In this document: positions 53,601 to 62,190 of the stretch, in pieces
Layout of the letters: every line of letters begins with the position of its first letter
Position numbering within the stretch: position 1 is the stretch's first letter
DNA from: Cladorhizidae sp. MBARI D1340-BT2
Lineage: Eukaryota > Porifera > Demospongiae > Poecilosclerida > Cladorhizidae
Direction of reading: 5' to 3'
NCBI GenBank assembly: GCA_028752905.1
Contig: JAQNBH010000017.1
Coordinates: 38,959,929 to 39,023,928, forward strand
DNA: 64,000 bases
Made by a program: the position numbers and the translations under genes
The notes under the pieces: generated by a model
What the model was told of the DNA's origin: nothing
What the model saw: the letters and a program-made list of their open reading frames with translations, nothing else
Database searches by the model: none

Positions 53601-55658
53601 AAGGCGAACATCCCGGTCGAGGCCTGCCTTCACCTCGTCTTGCCAATGAATGGGAATGGCAATGGGGATGTGGCAGGGTTTGGGGACAGCGTTGGGATCG
53701 ATGCTCAGGGATAGGGGGGGGCCAGACATCATGGGGAGGGGCTGGTGCTCACAGACATTGAACGCACTCGCTGAGTATAGGTCCAGCAAGTGACGTTCAA
53801 GTCTGTGGCGGTTTTCTTCGGTGCCAGGGAAAGGTAGGGAGGTGGGTCTGTCTGGGGGTGGTGCCCTGGTTGGGCATGAGCATGCACGTTGTATGAGAGG
53901 TGTGGTTTGACTCACCAAGGGTGTGGTTGGGGGTGGGGATCTCGCCTGCAGGTCCGCTGTGGTCGTCATCTGGGGGGGTCTGGACACATGGTGGATGGGT
54001 CTGGTCTGCAGGTCCCCTGTTCTGGTTAGCAGGTCCTGGGCTTGCGACAGTGGCCGATCAGGGGTCGCCCATGCACTCGTGCCGTTTCCCGTAGGTGGTG
54101 TCGACATGCAGAGGGGGAACCCCTTCGCGATCAGCCCAAGGTCGGAACAAGTTGTCAGGCTCAGGTACAGCTTAGTGGCGAGTGGGGAAAAGTAGACCAT
54201 CTGCCTTGTGTCTCGGTTGGAATGGCGAGATCTGATTCGCAGAAGAGCAGCCCCTATTATGGGGAGGCTGTTCCCGCTAGCTGAGCTCATGAGGAGCGTA
54301 GCCGGGATGAGGTCAGCTTGTTGCAGGTTGAGGCCGGTGAGCAGTTGTGGGCCTGCCAGGCAGCTCTGGCAGCCTGTGTCGGCTAGAGCTGTCGTGGAGA
54401 GGTTGTGTCTCTCTTCCCGAAGTGTGTGTCCATGGGCGAGATAGTCTTCTCTGTGGGTTGACACGGTCACCTCTATGTTGGGTTGGGGTGGGGATCTGCG
54501 CTGGATCCACTGGTTGGTGCCCGAGTCCCATGACTGGTGGGGGAGGGTGCCCTCGGACATGTTGGCTACCTGTTCCGATATGGCGCTCTCCTTCTCAGCT
54601 AGCTTGAGCCAGCAGAGATGGGCATAATGGTTTGGACGGTTGCACGCCGTGCAGGTGGAGCCGAAGGCAGGGCATTGGGTGCGACGGATCGCAGTGCGGG
54701 CCCTCTCACCGTGGCCTGGGTTGCCGCAAAAACAGCAGGTGGCTTTCTGGTTGGTGAGTTGCTTGGTTTGGGTGGGTTGCCCTCTGTGTGGGGTGGGCAG
54801 GCGGTTGGGTCTGGTCTTGGTGGCACTTGGTGGTAGTTGTGGCGTGCTGGGGCGCTGTTGCCTCCTGTAGCCACTGAGCAGGGCGTCCTCGAGGTCCGTG
54901 CTATCATCAAGGGTGTTCGTCGAGGTGGGTGTTGTGATGGCGGCTGCGGACCGCTTACCTGCGGCTCTCACTTCGACGAAACGGATTGTCTCTTCTACTG
55001 TCATGGCCTGGTTGGTGTCCTTGAGGAGGTCTTCCTGAATATCGGGGTCCGCTAGCCCCACACACAACTGATCGGCCACTCTCTGCTCTCCCTGGTTGTT
55101 TATCATATCACAACCAGAACACTTCTTGGTAAACACACACACCTCCGCCTGGCCACGGAGTCGGGCTGCAAAAGATCTTATTGACTCACCACGGTCCTGT
55201 ACCATACGGGATAGGGCGACGCGGGCCACCTTCGGATTTTCCTCCCGGACGGCAAGGGCTTTGATGGCTGCCAGGAGTTCCACTTCGGAATGTTGTTCGA
55301 TAGGTAAAGGATCGACGATATTACGCGTGACGTCACGTCTGAGGTTGGGCTCCAGGCATTCAAGTAGCTGAATCGCGATGTCTGGACCGGCCAGATGGAC
55401 GGCTAGCGAATACGCTCTCCACCTGCTCAGGAAGTAATGCCAGCTCTCAGTCGTCCCACCGGCCGTGACTTCTGGGCGGCGGACGGGTGTTGGTTTGGTT
55501 CGGGTCGCCTGGCTGTGCACAAGCATATGGCCGTTCAGCAGGGCGGCCACCACTGCTGGGTCCATCCCATCAGGGGTGACGAAGTCGCATCCGGGGTACG
55601 GGCAATTGACTGCCATGAGGTTGATGGGCGACAATTGGGGTAGTCTTCGGGAAAGCAC
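50616..55658 (-). CDS. gag-pol polyprotein of Gyp-E (1680 residues)
   Basis: Domains in order (approximate residues). N-terminal C2H2 zinc finger: C19, C24, H44, H48. Capsid-like region 60-235. Zinc knuckles at 308-350, the second canonical: CTACNRPNHYAHLC. Protease with ALADTGCQSC (Asp427). Reverse transcriptase about 655-930, with FDAWNGYHSV (first Asp) and CIDDALLW in place of the usual Y-x-DD. RNase H with TDWSKGG (Asp963), VEGEALAV (Glu1014) and VDHKPL (Asp1042). Integrase with zinc residues H1221, H1224, C1254, C1257 and catalytic Asp1284, Asp1337, Glu1373. A proline-rich tail of about 150 residues has no chromodomain. The first Met is used; Met15, just before the zinc finger, is an alternative start. 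The frame has no stop or shift. Gag and pol would come from one translation product. Confidence 0.95.
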   Translation of the reverse strand: MLSRRLPQLSPINLMAVNCPYPGCDFVTPDGMDPAVVAALLNGHMLVHSQATRTKPTPVRRPEVTAGGTTESWHYFLSRWRAYSLAVHLAGPDIAIQLLECLEPNLRRDVTRNIVDPLPIEQHSEVELLAAIKALAVREENPKVARVALSRMVQDRGESIRSFAARLRGQAEVCVFTKKCSGCDMINNQGEQRVADQLCVGLADPDIQEDLLKDTNQAMTVEETIRFVEVRAAGKRSAAAITTPTSTNTLDDSTDLEDALLSGYRRQQRPSTPQLPPSATKTRPNRLPTPHRGQPTQTKQLTNQKATCCFCGNPGHGERARTAIRRTQCPAFGSTCTACNRPNHYAHLCWLKLAEKESAISEQVANMSEGTLPHQSWDSGTNQWIQRRSPPQPNIEVTVSTHREDYLAHGHTLREERHNLSTTALADTGCQSCLAGPQLLTGLNLQQADLIPATLLMSSASGNSLPIIGAALLRIRSRHSNRDTRQMVYFSPLATKLYLSLTTCSDLGLIAKGFPLCMSTPPTGNGTSAWATPDRPLSQAQDLLTRTGDLQTRPIHHVSRPPQMTTTADLQARSPPPTTPLVSQTTPLIQRACSCPTRAPPPDRPTSLPFPGTEENRHRLERHLLDLYSASAFNVCEHQPLPMMSGPPLSLSIDPNAVPKPCHIPIAIPIHWQDEVKAGLDRDVRLGVLERVPLGTPVTWCHRMVICTKKNGSLRRTINFQPLNKHATRETHHCPSPFHQARAIPRRTKKTIFDAWNGYHSVALSKEDRHFTTFITPWGRYRYLTAPQGYIASGDAYTARYDALVATVMSKTKCIDDALLWSNDITGAFHQATEWLHICAVNGITLNPRKFRFAEDTVEFAGFTITPTEVKPADKYLQSITDFPTPASITDIRAWFGLVNQVSYTFAMTTAMQPFRALLKPTTPFEWTSDLAEAFTASKNHICERIRVGVEIFDKDRPTCLATDWSKGGIGFWLLQKHCQCPSRDLFCCREGWRVTLVGSRFTHAAESRYAPVEGEALAVADALDKARHFVLGCSDLVVAVDHKPLLKLFGDRCLEDIPNPRLRNLKEKTLRYRFRMMYIPGVRNHTSDALSRHPSGTRTPPRLHLPDDLQSPNPACLASSHSTLAIHEDDGLQPAICAAISTIPISWEQLQVATTADPTMQDLIYYVEEGPPDSRHMLPASIRSFFPIINSLYIVDDVVCYGDRVVIPASLQATCLSALHAAHQGTSGMTARASSSLYWPGLTSDIAATRNGCPICNGNAPSQPAMPSTTPEEPEYPFQHICADFFHHEGSAYLVLVDRYSGWPIVAPAVNGASGLANILRSTFATFGIPTSLTSDGGPEFASHSTRELLSNWGVHHRISSAYNPHSNNRAETGVKTMKRLIAGNTGPGGCLQSPFYKAILQYRNSPSPDTKMSPAMSLYGRPIRDLLPGIPAQLRPPMDSDNRLRQRELALSHRQSLGRARWDEHTGGLSPLRRGDHVFVQNQTGRHPTKWDKTGVVVEVMQYHQYQVKMDGNGRLTMRNRRFLRRQTTGPPPPDNPFHRSLPDHYHPTPSAPPTQNNPPKPPDPPITPPSSIPPQIHPQTPMQPPQPAPMRLPPPTPPTLPQQTPNVQPHQLVLITPAGRRSYASVAGTPTSPHRHVKANPKNVAMIPTPSFPPTPPPGPRRSEREAKPIKRYPNYE

Positions 55659-55719
55659 GATCCCCTAGCCAGCACTCTTGCTGGTGGGGTCTAGTGGCTA
55701 CCGAAGGCTATACTAGCAG

Positions 55720-55733
55720 AGTTGATGTACGCA
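55720..55733 (-). promoter_or_regulatory. Self-complementary primer-binding site of Gyp-E
   Basis: In the coding sense the 14 nt TGCGTACATCAACT follow the 5' LTR directly. They are the exact reverse complement of AGTTGATGTACGCA inside the LTR (55804-55817 in the 5' copy). If transcription starts at that AGTT, the RNA 5' end could fold back and prime cDNA, as in Tf1-type elements. Confidence 0.7.
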
Positions 55734-55905
55734 TAGATAAGTGCCATGCACCATTTCAACGCTGGATCAAAGAGGATACAAAATAGATCTTGTTAGCATG
55801 AAATGCGTACATCAACTGAATGTGTGTTACTGAGCAGGCGCGAGGTAAGGGGATATCAAACGGGTAAAGGGTCATACGTAGTGACATGCATATAGTTATT
55901 GTCTA
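55734..55905 (-). repeat. 5' LTR of Gyp-E (172 bp)
   Basis: Identical to the other copy except for one inserted base (GGATCAAAG against GGACAAAG). It holds the predicted RNA start at 55817, which gives an R plus U5 length of about 84 nt. Confidence 0.9.
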
Positions 55906-56115
55906 TAGAAGGTATTGTTTATGCAAGCTGGACACTTCTGATTGGTCAAAGCTAAACAGGGGGCTGGTAGCCTATTTAAGGGAGCCAGTCCCTAGTGCAG
56001 AAGTTCTTGTTCTATTCTGAATTAAAATAAGGCTTACCTCTGAGAGAAAGGGAGGTTGGGGTGGAAAAGAACTCTGGTGGCAGCAAGAGATAGGCTAGTC
56101 ATGGAAGGATTGGCC
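55906..56115 (+). repeat. 3' LTR of Gyp-C, second part
   Basis: It continues the match to the 5' LTR (44745-44956) and stops at GGCCT, lacking the last bases AACA. Gyp-D-type sequence (GCTTGATCC) follows directly. Confidence 0.85.
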
Positions 56116-56746
56116 TGTGCTTGATCCAACACTGGCTGGTCCAACAGAGCACGCTGACACAGAGGTCAGAAGATTCCGATGGAAGGAGGGTCTGTTGAAT
56201 TGGGTGATTCATGATGACAATCCATAGAAGGATCACTCCCTAATCCTGCCCGAAGAGTACAGAGAAGCAGTGCTACAGAGAGTTCATGCATTGCCTATGG
56301 CTTGCCACTTAGGCAGAAAAAAGACCACTCTGAACGTAATTCGGAGATTTTTCTGGCCAGGACTACACTAGGACGTTGCTACGTTATGCCAAGGATGTCC
56401 CACCTGCCAGAAAACAGCCAAACATAAGCAGATCAAGGCTTCTCTCATTCCAATGCCAGTTATTGGTCAACCATTTCATAGAGTCGCTATCGACCTAGTG
56501 GGGCCTTTACCCCGAACGAAAGCAGGTCACTGGTATAGCCCGACAATCATGGACTACGGGACCAGATACCCGGAGGCTGTACCACTCAAGAAAATGGACA
56601 GCAAAACCATTGCAGAGGCTCTTCTCACAGTGTTCTCTCGCTATGGGCTGCCCAAAGGGTTGCTGTCAGACTGTGGGTCGAACCGAAATAGCGCTTTGAT
56701 GAAGGAACTTTATATACTGCTAGGCATACAATCAATCAATACTAGC
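56116..56746 (+). pseudogene. Gyp-D integrase after Gyp-C, with a repeated start
   Basis: 56118-56502 repeats, with about 7% differences, the Gyp-D sequence already present at 44290-44662. It then continues with AIDLVGPLPRTKAG (first Asp), SPTIMDYGTRYPEAVP and LLSDCGSNRNSALM (second Asp present, Gln changed to Cys). It breaks at INTS, where the hAT element is inserted. The copy keeps a 10-bp stretch (near CCTAATCCTG) that is deleted in the left copy. Confidence 0.75.
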
Positions 56747-59695
56747 CAGGGTTTCATACAGGATTTTTGGTTGGGGGGGGGGAGAAAAGTATCCAGCTTA
56801 GCATCGCTTTTATCATGCTATACTATGTAGCTGGAGAGTGTTAGCCACTGATTATCTGTGGGTACGGCATATATTTGCCACATTCAGTCACTTGCTAAAA
56901 CTTATGGTGATATAATATGTTGTTGATTGGCTTGTGGGTACATGATTGGCTTGTGGGGACATGTTTGTGTGTTTGTGTGCAGCAGGATAGTTTATGATTG
57001 TGTTATGAATGTGTTGATTGCTTGTAATTGCTTTAGGTGGATATGTTTTGTGTGTTTGAGCCAGAAAGTTGTGGTTATGTGTTGTGAATGTGCTGTTGAT
57101 TGGTATTGATTGATTGTATGCTGTAAAAGAGAAATCTGTAAACACTAGTCTAATAAAGTGTTGTCTGTTAGTTGCCTGTTGAGTTTGTAAGAGCACTGCT
57201 CCTTGATTTTTTTCCCCTGGTGGGTTGATCTCCCTGAAGAAATCATTCACAAACATGGATTTCAGAGCCTACTTTCGAAAGAGGACAAGCAGTGATGCAT
57301 CAGACTCGTTGACTGATCAGGAAGCTGCCCATTCCTCATCCAGTCTCTCTCAGACAACTGACAATCAGCAGGAGCCTCAGAAGAAGAAGAACAAACTCAG
57401 TGCTAGTGAAAAGAGGAAGGTCTACAGGGAAAAACTTTCATTTAAAAAAGAATGGGAGAAGAAATACCCCTGGGTCACCTGCAAGGATCCTAGTGGAGGC
57501 ATGTTCTGTGCTACATGCCAGAATTGGGGGAAGCCCCCTGTTGGGTCAAGGGGTGCTTGGACAACCAGAGGCATAGTTGACTGGAACCATGCTAGTGAAA
57601 TACTGAAGAAGCATGCAGACTCCCAATGGCACAGAGATGCTGCAGCTGTTGGTGCCATGGCACAGCAAGTAGAGAGTGGGAAGTCTGTACTTGAGCTCCA
57701 GTGTTCAGCTTTTGCACAAGAGGCTGATGAGCGTAGACAGAGAAATCGGTGTGTGTTACTCAATCTGTTTAGAGCAGTCTACTTTCTGGTCAAGAATAGA
57801 ATTCCTCATATGAGTGTTTATCCACATTTGATCCAGCTCCTAGTTGCCAATGGGGATAAATTACTTGAGCAACATATCAATGAAGACCCATCTAATGCCC
57901 AGTACACCTCCAAGTTCAGCACTACATCACTGATTGAAGCCATTGACACATGGCTTGACAGAAACCTGATTGAAAGCCTGAAATCCAGCCAGTTCTTCTC
58001 AAATTCTAGCAGATGAGAGTCAAGACATTTCCACACAGGAGGAGCTATCGATTTGTTTCCAGTGGCTTGTGGATGGTCACCCAGAGGAACACTTTTTGAC
58101 GATTATTCACCTCAAATCCACTGATGCCGAAGAAATTACACATGCTCTAACTTCCTTCATCAGTGAGAAGAATCTTGATTACTCTAAACTTGTTGGACAA
58201 GGGTATGATGGTGCTGCAACATTCTCTGGTTGCAGAAGTGGAGTGCAAAGAAGGATGAGGGTGCATGCAGCCCATGCTCTCTACATCCACTGTTCCTGCC
58301 ACAGGTTGCAGCTTGCTTCCATGCAAGCAGCCGAGTTTGTTGCTACCATGAAAAAGATGTTTGGCACAATGGCCAGCTTGTGGAAATTGTTTTATTATTC
58401 CCCCTTATTATTCCCCCCAAAAAGGAGAAGCTCTGAAAAATGTGCAGTCAGTCCTAAATTTTCCAGAGCTGAAAGTAGTCAAACCAAGCCAAACAAGATG
58501 GCTATCTCATGAGAGATGTGTTCGAGCCATTCGCAAGGAGCTTCCTGCTCTGATAACTACTCTGCACACACTCTGTGAAGATTGTGGTGACGCAGAAGCA
58601 TATGGCATAGCGTTGGTGTTGGGCTCTTATAGTGGAGTGGCCACTCTGCTATCATCCGTGCTTGATCTTCTTGCTAAGCTCAATTGCTTTATGCAAAGCA
58701 AGGCAAGTGATTTCAGCAAGTTGCCAATCATCCTTGAGAGCATCGTTTCAGAGCTGAAATGCCTCAAGAATGAGGATGCAGAATGGTGTTCTCTGGTGGA
58801 AACAACTGTTGACATGCTTGCTAGTGAACATGACATCACATGCAGGAGGAGTTCAACTTGAACTGGCAGTGCAGCTGCCACATCAATGAGTGAGTACCGC
58901 AATTCAACAGCTATTCCATATATTGACAAACTTGTTTCCAATATAAATGGCCGTTTCACTGATGGTTGCTGCTACTTGTCTCCTCATCGATCTTTGACCC
59001 TGCTTCGATGCCAACAGAAGATACTGCTCTTCTTGAGTAAGGCAATCCCCAACTGCAAACTCTAATTAACTTCTATGGGAAAGAAGCAACTGTAGAGTTT
59101 GATGGTGAAACCTTCACTTCTCCACCTCTCGTGGATGGAGAAGAAATCTTTGCTGAGTGGAGAGTTTTTTAAGAGAGTCTTGGCACAAGAGAAGAAGAAA
59201 ATGATGGAGAAAAAGAAACTAAGTAAACCACCCACTCTACAGGATATGAATACAGGATATGAAGACAGATGGAGCTTTCAGGAGCATACAAAGAGATCTT
59301 CCCAGAGATTTTCAAGTTACTGGATATTTTGCTAACTCTTCCAATTGCAACAGCTACTGTCGAACGTTCTTTTAGTCGGATGAAGATAGTGAAGACACTT
59401 CTTCGAAATAGACTAAGTGACATCAACCTTGCTAGGCTCATGCGAATCGCAATTGAAGGGCCTGAACTGACTTCAGTAGATTTTAGTGCCATATTCAAAC
59501 ATATTCAAGGAGAAAAATCGTCGTATTGCTCTATAAAATTCTGTTTTCTAAATTACTATAATGTTAGCAAAATGTCAATGTCAATGTTGCACTATGACAT
59601 CATAATTTTTGAAAATCCTGGGGGGGGGGGGGGGGGGGGGAACTCTGGCTGGGGGGGGGACATCCCAGGTCCCCCCCCCCCTGTATGAAACCCTG
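56747..59695 (+). mobile_element. hAT-type DNA transposon inside Gyp-D (2949 bp)
   Basis: Perfect 16-bp terminal inverted repeats: CAGGGTTTCATACAGG at 56747 and CCTGTATGAAACCCTG ending at 59695. They are flanked by CTAGC (56742-56746 and 59696-59700). Removal restores the integrase reading INTSPYHPQTD. The coding region has a BED/TTF-like zinc region, hAT catalytic core and a C-terminal dimerisation domain, interrupted by several frameshifts. G- and C-runs near both ends may hamper sequencing. Five-base duplications occur in some hAT lineages but eight is usual. Confidence 0.85.
57255..59517 (+). pseudogene. hAT transposase, frameshifted
   Basis: The ATG at 57255 opens MDFRAYFRKRTSSDAS, a basic Ser-rich head. 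A TTF/zinc-type region follows: YPWVTCKDPSGGMFCATCQNW, TTRGIVDWNHASEILKKH, SQWHRDAA. After a shift near 58005 the frame reads ILADESQDIS (first catalytic Asp) and LVGQGYDGAATFSG (second Asp), then HCSCHRLQLA. Later frames carry KPSQTRWLSHERCVRA. The end (59269-59517) has LLTLPIATATVERSFSRMK and LRNRLSDINLARLM, the hAT dimerisation signature. It resembles the transposase behind ZNF862/ZMYM-like host proteins. At least four shifts or stops make it inactive. Confidence 0.8.
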
Positions 59696-59700
59696 CTAGC

Positions 59701-60390
59701 CCATACCACCCACAGACGGACTGGATGCTCGAGATGTTTCACAGCACCCTGAAATCAATGCTGAAGAAGACATTCCAAAAGTTTGATGCCCAATGGAATA
59801 AGACATTGCCGTACATCTTGTTTGCCTACAGGGAGGTACCTAGCGAGTCCACGGGGTTCTCCCCCTTAGAACTGTTATTTCGGAGACTCGTAAAGGGAAC
59901 TTTGGACGTCTTGAAGGAGAGCCGGGAAGGCAAGCTGACAATAAAAGAAAGTGTCCTGACATAATATCCAGCGAGTGCAGGAGAGATTGCAGCAAGTACA
60001 CAGCATAGCAGGAGAGATAGAGAAAGTGTGCAAATCGAAAATGAAAACCTGGTACGACAGAACTGCGAGGAGCAGAAGTTTCAACCCTGGAGATCAAGTG
60101 CTTATCCTCCTGCCAGATGTAACACAGAAGCTGATGGCTGAATGGCAAGGACCATACATGGTCGAATCTAAACTGACAGATGTGACGTACAAAGTTCGGA
60201 TGTCCGACCAAAAGAAACAGCTGAGAATTTTCCATGTGAATGCTCTTGCAGAATGGAAAACACCAGCAACATCGTGTTTGCTGATAGAAACGGGAGAACC
60301 CAGAGCGGAACCAACGGAGTTGACAGTGGAAGGATGGGAGAAGAAGAATTTACCTGAGAGACCAAAGATAGACGAACAATTGACTTCTGA
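59701..60390 (+). pseudogene. Gyp-D integrase C-terminal part
   Basis: After the hAT insertion the frame resumes with PYHPQTDWMLEMFHSTLKSM, where the catalytic Glu lies in LEMF. LPYILFAYREVPSESTGFSPLELLF follows. A shift near 59960 leads to RSRSFNPGDQVLILLPD and WQGPYMVESKLTDVTYKV, a GPY-type tail, then a Glu/Pro linker to reverse transcriptase. Confidence 0.8.
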
Positions 60391-61740
60391 GCAGAGGCAG
60401 GACCTCGCAGAATGGGAGGAGACGTATAAGGAGATGTTCAACCCACAACCTGGAAGGACTGACCTGACAACCATCTCCATAGCAGCAGGAGACTCCTCAC
60501 CACTGTACTCACCACCCTATCGGTTCAGCCGACACAGACATGCTGAAGTGAGAGATCAAATCCATGATCTGCTTGAGGCAGGGATCATAGAACCATCCAC
60601 CAGCCTTTGGGCCTCACCCATCGTGCTGGTACCTAAGAGCACCCGACTCTGCGTTAATGATCGAAAATTGAATGCCATAACCAAGCTGGACCCATACCCG
60701 ATGCCAAGGGTGGACGATCTCCTGGATGGCCTGGGGAAAGCACAATACATCTCTACCCTGGACTTACGGAAGGGGTACTGGCAGATACCGGTGGAGAAGG
60801 AGTAACAGGTGAAGACGGCCTTCGTTACTCCACTGGGGAAGTACCAGTTCACTGTGATGCCTTTTGGTCTGGTCGGAGCCCCATCCGTTTTCCAAAGGCT
60901 TATAAACACCCTATTAGCAGATTGCCTGGAATTTGCAGCGGCCTACATGGCCGATCTCACCATTTTCAGTGATTCTTGGGTAAGCCATGTCAAGCATCTA
61001 CACACCATCATGCTGAAGTTACAGAGAGCAGGCCTAACGGTTAAACTGGGGAAGTGCCAGCTGGGCACCAGGAAGTGTGAATTCCTCGGACATACAGTAG
61101 GGAAAGGCCATCATATCAAACCAATGCCAGGGAAAGTAGAAGCTATGAAGAACTTCATGCGGCCAAAACGGAAGAAGGAAGTCCAATCATTTCTGGGATT
61201 GGAAAACTATTATAGAAGGTTTGTCCCCCACAGTAAGAAGCACCGGACAGTGTGACATGGACCTCTGAGTGCGAGAAGGCTTTCCAGGAGCTGAAGGATT
61301 CTCTCTCATCAGAGGCCGTACTCATTAGCCCGGAAGAAGGGAAGACCTTCTTGCTTCAAACGGATGCCTCAGGCACTGGACTGGGAGCGGTGCTTAGTCA
61401 AACACTGCAGAAGGAAACGATCAACCAATTGCATACTATTCATGGAAGCTAAAGCCTAGAGAGACAAGATACTCTGCTGTCGAGCTCGAGTGCCTCACGG
61501 TAGTCGAAGGGATTAAGCACTTCCAGATTAACCTAAGCGGGGTACCGTTCGAGATATATACAGAAGGCTCTGTCTTATATCAATAAATTCAAGGATGCTA
61601 ATTGTCGGCTGACCCGTTGGTCACTTCCCTTGCAACTGTATAGCTTCGAAATTTTCACAGACCAGGGATAAGCAATGGAAATGCAGATGGTCTGAACCGC
61701 CAGGACTGGGACCCAGAGGACAAGTCATTCCAAGAAGAAG
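60391..61740 (+). pseudogene. Reverse transcriptase and RNase H of Gyp-D
   Basis: The frame 59975-60805 runs from the integrase tail into reverse transcriptase: PPYRFSRHRHAEVRDQ, LWASPIVLVPKSTRLCVNDRKLNAITK (Asn-Asp instead of Val-Asp), STLDLRKGYWQIPV (first Asp), then a TAA. The next frame (60809-61255) has MPFGLVGAPSVFQRL and AAYMADLTIFS, where the second active-site position reads M-A-D, so one of the paired Asp residues is lost. FLGLENYYRRF and RNase H LLQTDASGTGLGAVL follow; the rest is frameshifted. Confidence 0.8.
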
Positions 61741-61754
61741 TAGTAGGGGGAGAG

Positions 61755-62190
61755 TGTCATGGCAGCCCCACCTCGGTCTACCCTGACAACAGCTGCAGAG
61801 ATTCCTCAATGACTACACAGCTGTGGGAGCCACTGGATGAGGACAATCCTATCAACTGATGCATGCATAAGAACAATAGCTATATAGATGCAGACACTTT
61901 GATTATGTTAGCAGATTGTTTAATCACGTTCCTTAACCAGCTGGAATCCTCAGTAGGATCTCCTTATCACCTGTAGGCTGGACTCTGCCTATTAATAAGG
62001 AGAGCCCAGCCATCTTGAGTCTTGTGACATGCTATTGTTTTGAGACAGTCTTCTAAGTCTGAGCATTGTGTGTATATATATGACTCAAGAAAATACTTCT
62101 TACTGACTTCTCAAGCAGAGAGTGTTATGGTCAGGTACCTGCATTAGTGCCAGAGTAGACTCTCCTTAACTGGCAGAGGCTGGACCATAA
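61755..62190 (+). repeat. 3' LTR of Gyp-D (436 bp)
   Basis: It starts TGTCATGGCAGCCCC after the purine tract and ends at GGACCATAA. It matches the split 5' LTR. A TGTGTATATATATG stretch near 62067 replaces the foldback insertion point of the 5' copy, which lies just after it. Confidence 0.85.

Larger units (their letters stand above)
50408..55905 (-). mobile_element. Gyp-E: intact, recent Ty3/gypsy element
   Basis: The element is 5498 bp on the minus strand. The LTRs (50408-50578 and 55734-55905) differ by one inserted T as far as I can see. TAGAA is duplicated at 50403-50407 and 55906-55910; a 3-bp AGA duplication with LTRs longer by one base fits equally well. One uninterrupted frame of 1680 codons encodes gag and pol in the ordinary order. 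It has no tRNA-type primer site; the sequence next to the 5' LTR pairs with the LTR itself. Everything needed for autonomous movement appears present. Confidence 0.95.
44663..56115 (+). mobile_element. Gyp-C: gypsy element with IN before RT, nested in Gyp-D
   Basis: 5' LTR 44663-44960, primer site, gag, protease, integrase, reverse transcriptase, RNase H, polypurine tract (50304-50319) and a 3' LTR starting at 50320. The 3' LTR is split by Gyp-E (50408-55905) and resumes at 55906. A solo LTR of another family sits between protease and integrase (46705-47648). The LTRs are about 96% identical by eye. The 3' LTR ends a few bases short, and the flanks do not show a normal target duplication (see findings). 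Confidence 0.85.
41471..62190 (+). mobile_element. Gyp-D: outermost element of a nested stack
   Basis: The LTRs at 41471-43388 (with a 1.48-kb insertion) and 61755-62190 are the same about 436-bp sequence. Between them lie a weak primer site, a gag/protease remnant, integrase, reverse transcriptase and RNase H, again in the order IN before RT. Gyp-C (44663-56115) and a hAT element (56747-59695) sit inside its integrase. A purine tract (GTAGGGGGAGAG) precedes the 3' LTR. No target duplication can be matched at the outer ends, and many frames are broken. Confidence 0.8.

Noticed and set aside
50638..55668. Many plus-strand open stretches opposite Gyp-E
   Set aside because: They are shadows of the intact minus-strand gag-pol frame in GC-richer DNA.
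44663..56115. A single 11-kb retrotransposon with genes on both strands
   Set aside because: The minus-strand gene has its own LTR pair and a 5-bp target duplication inside the 3' LTR of Gyp-C, so it is a separate nested element.
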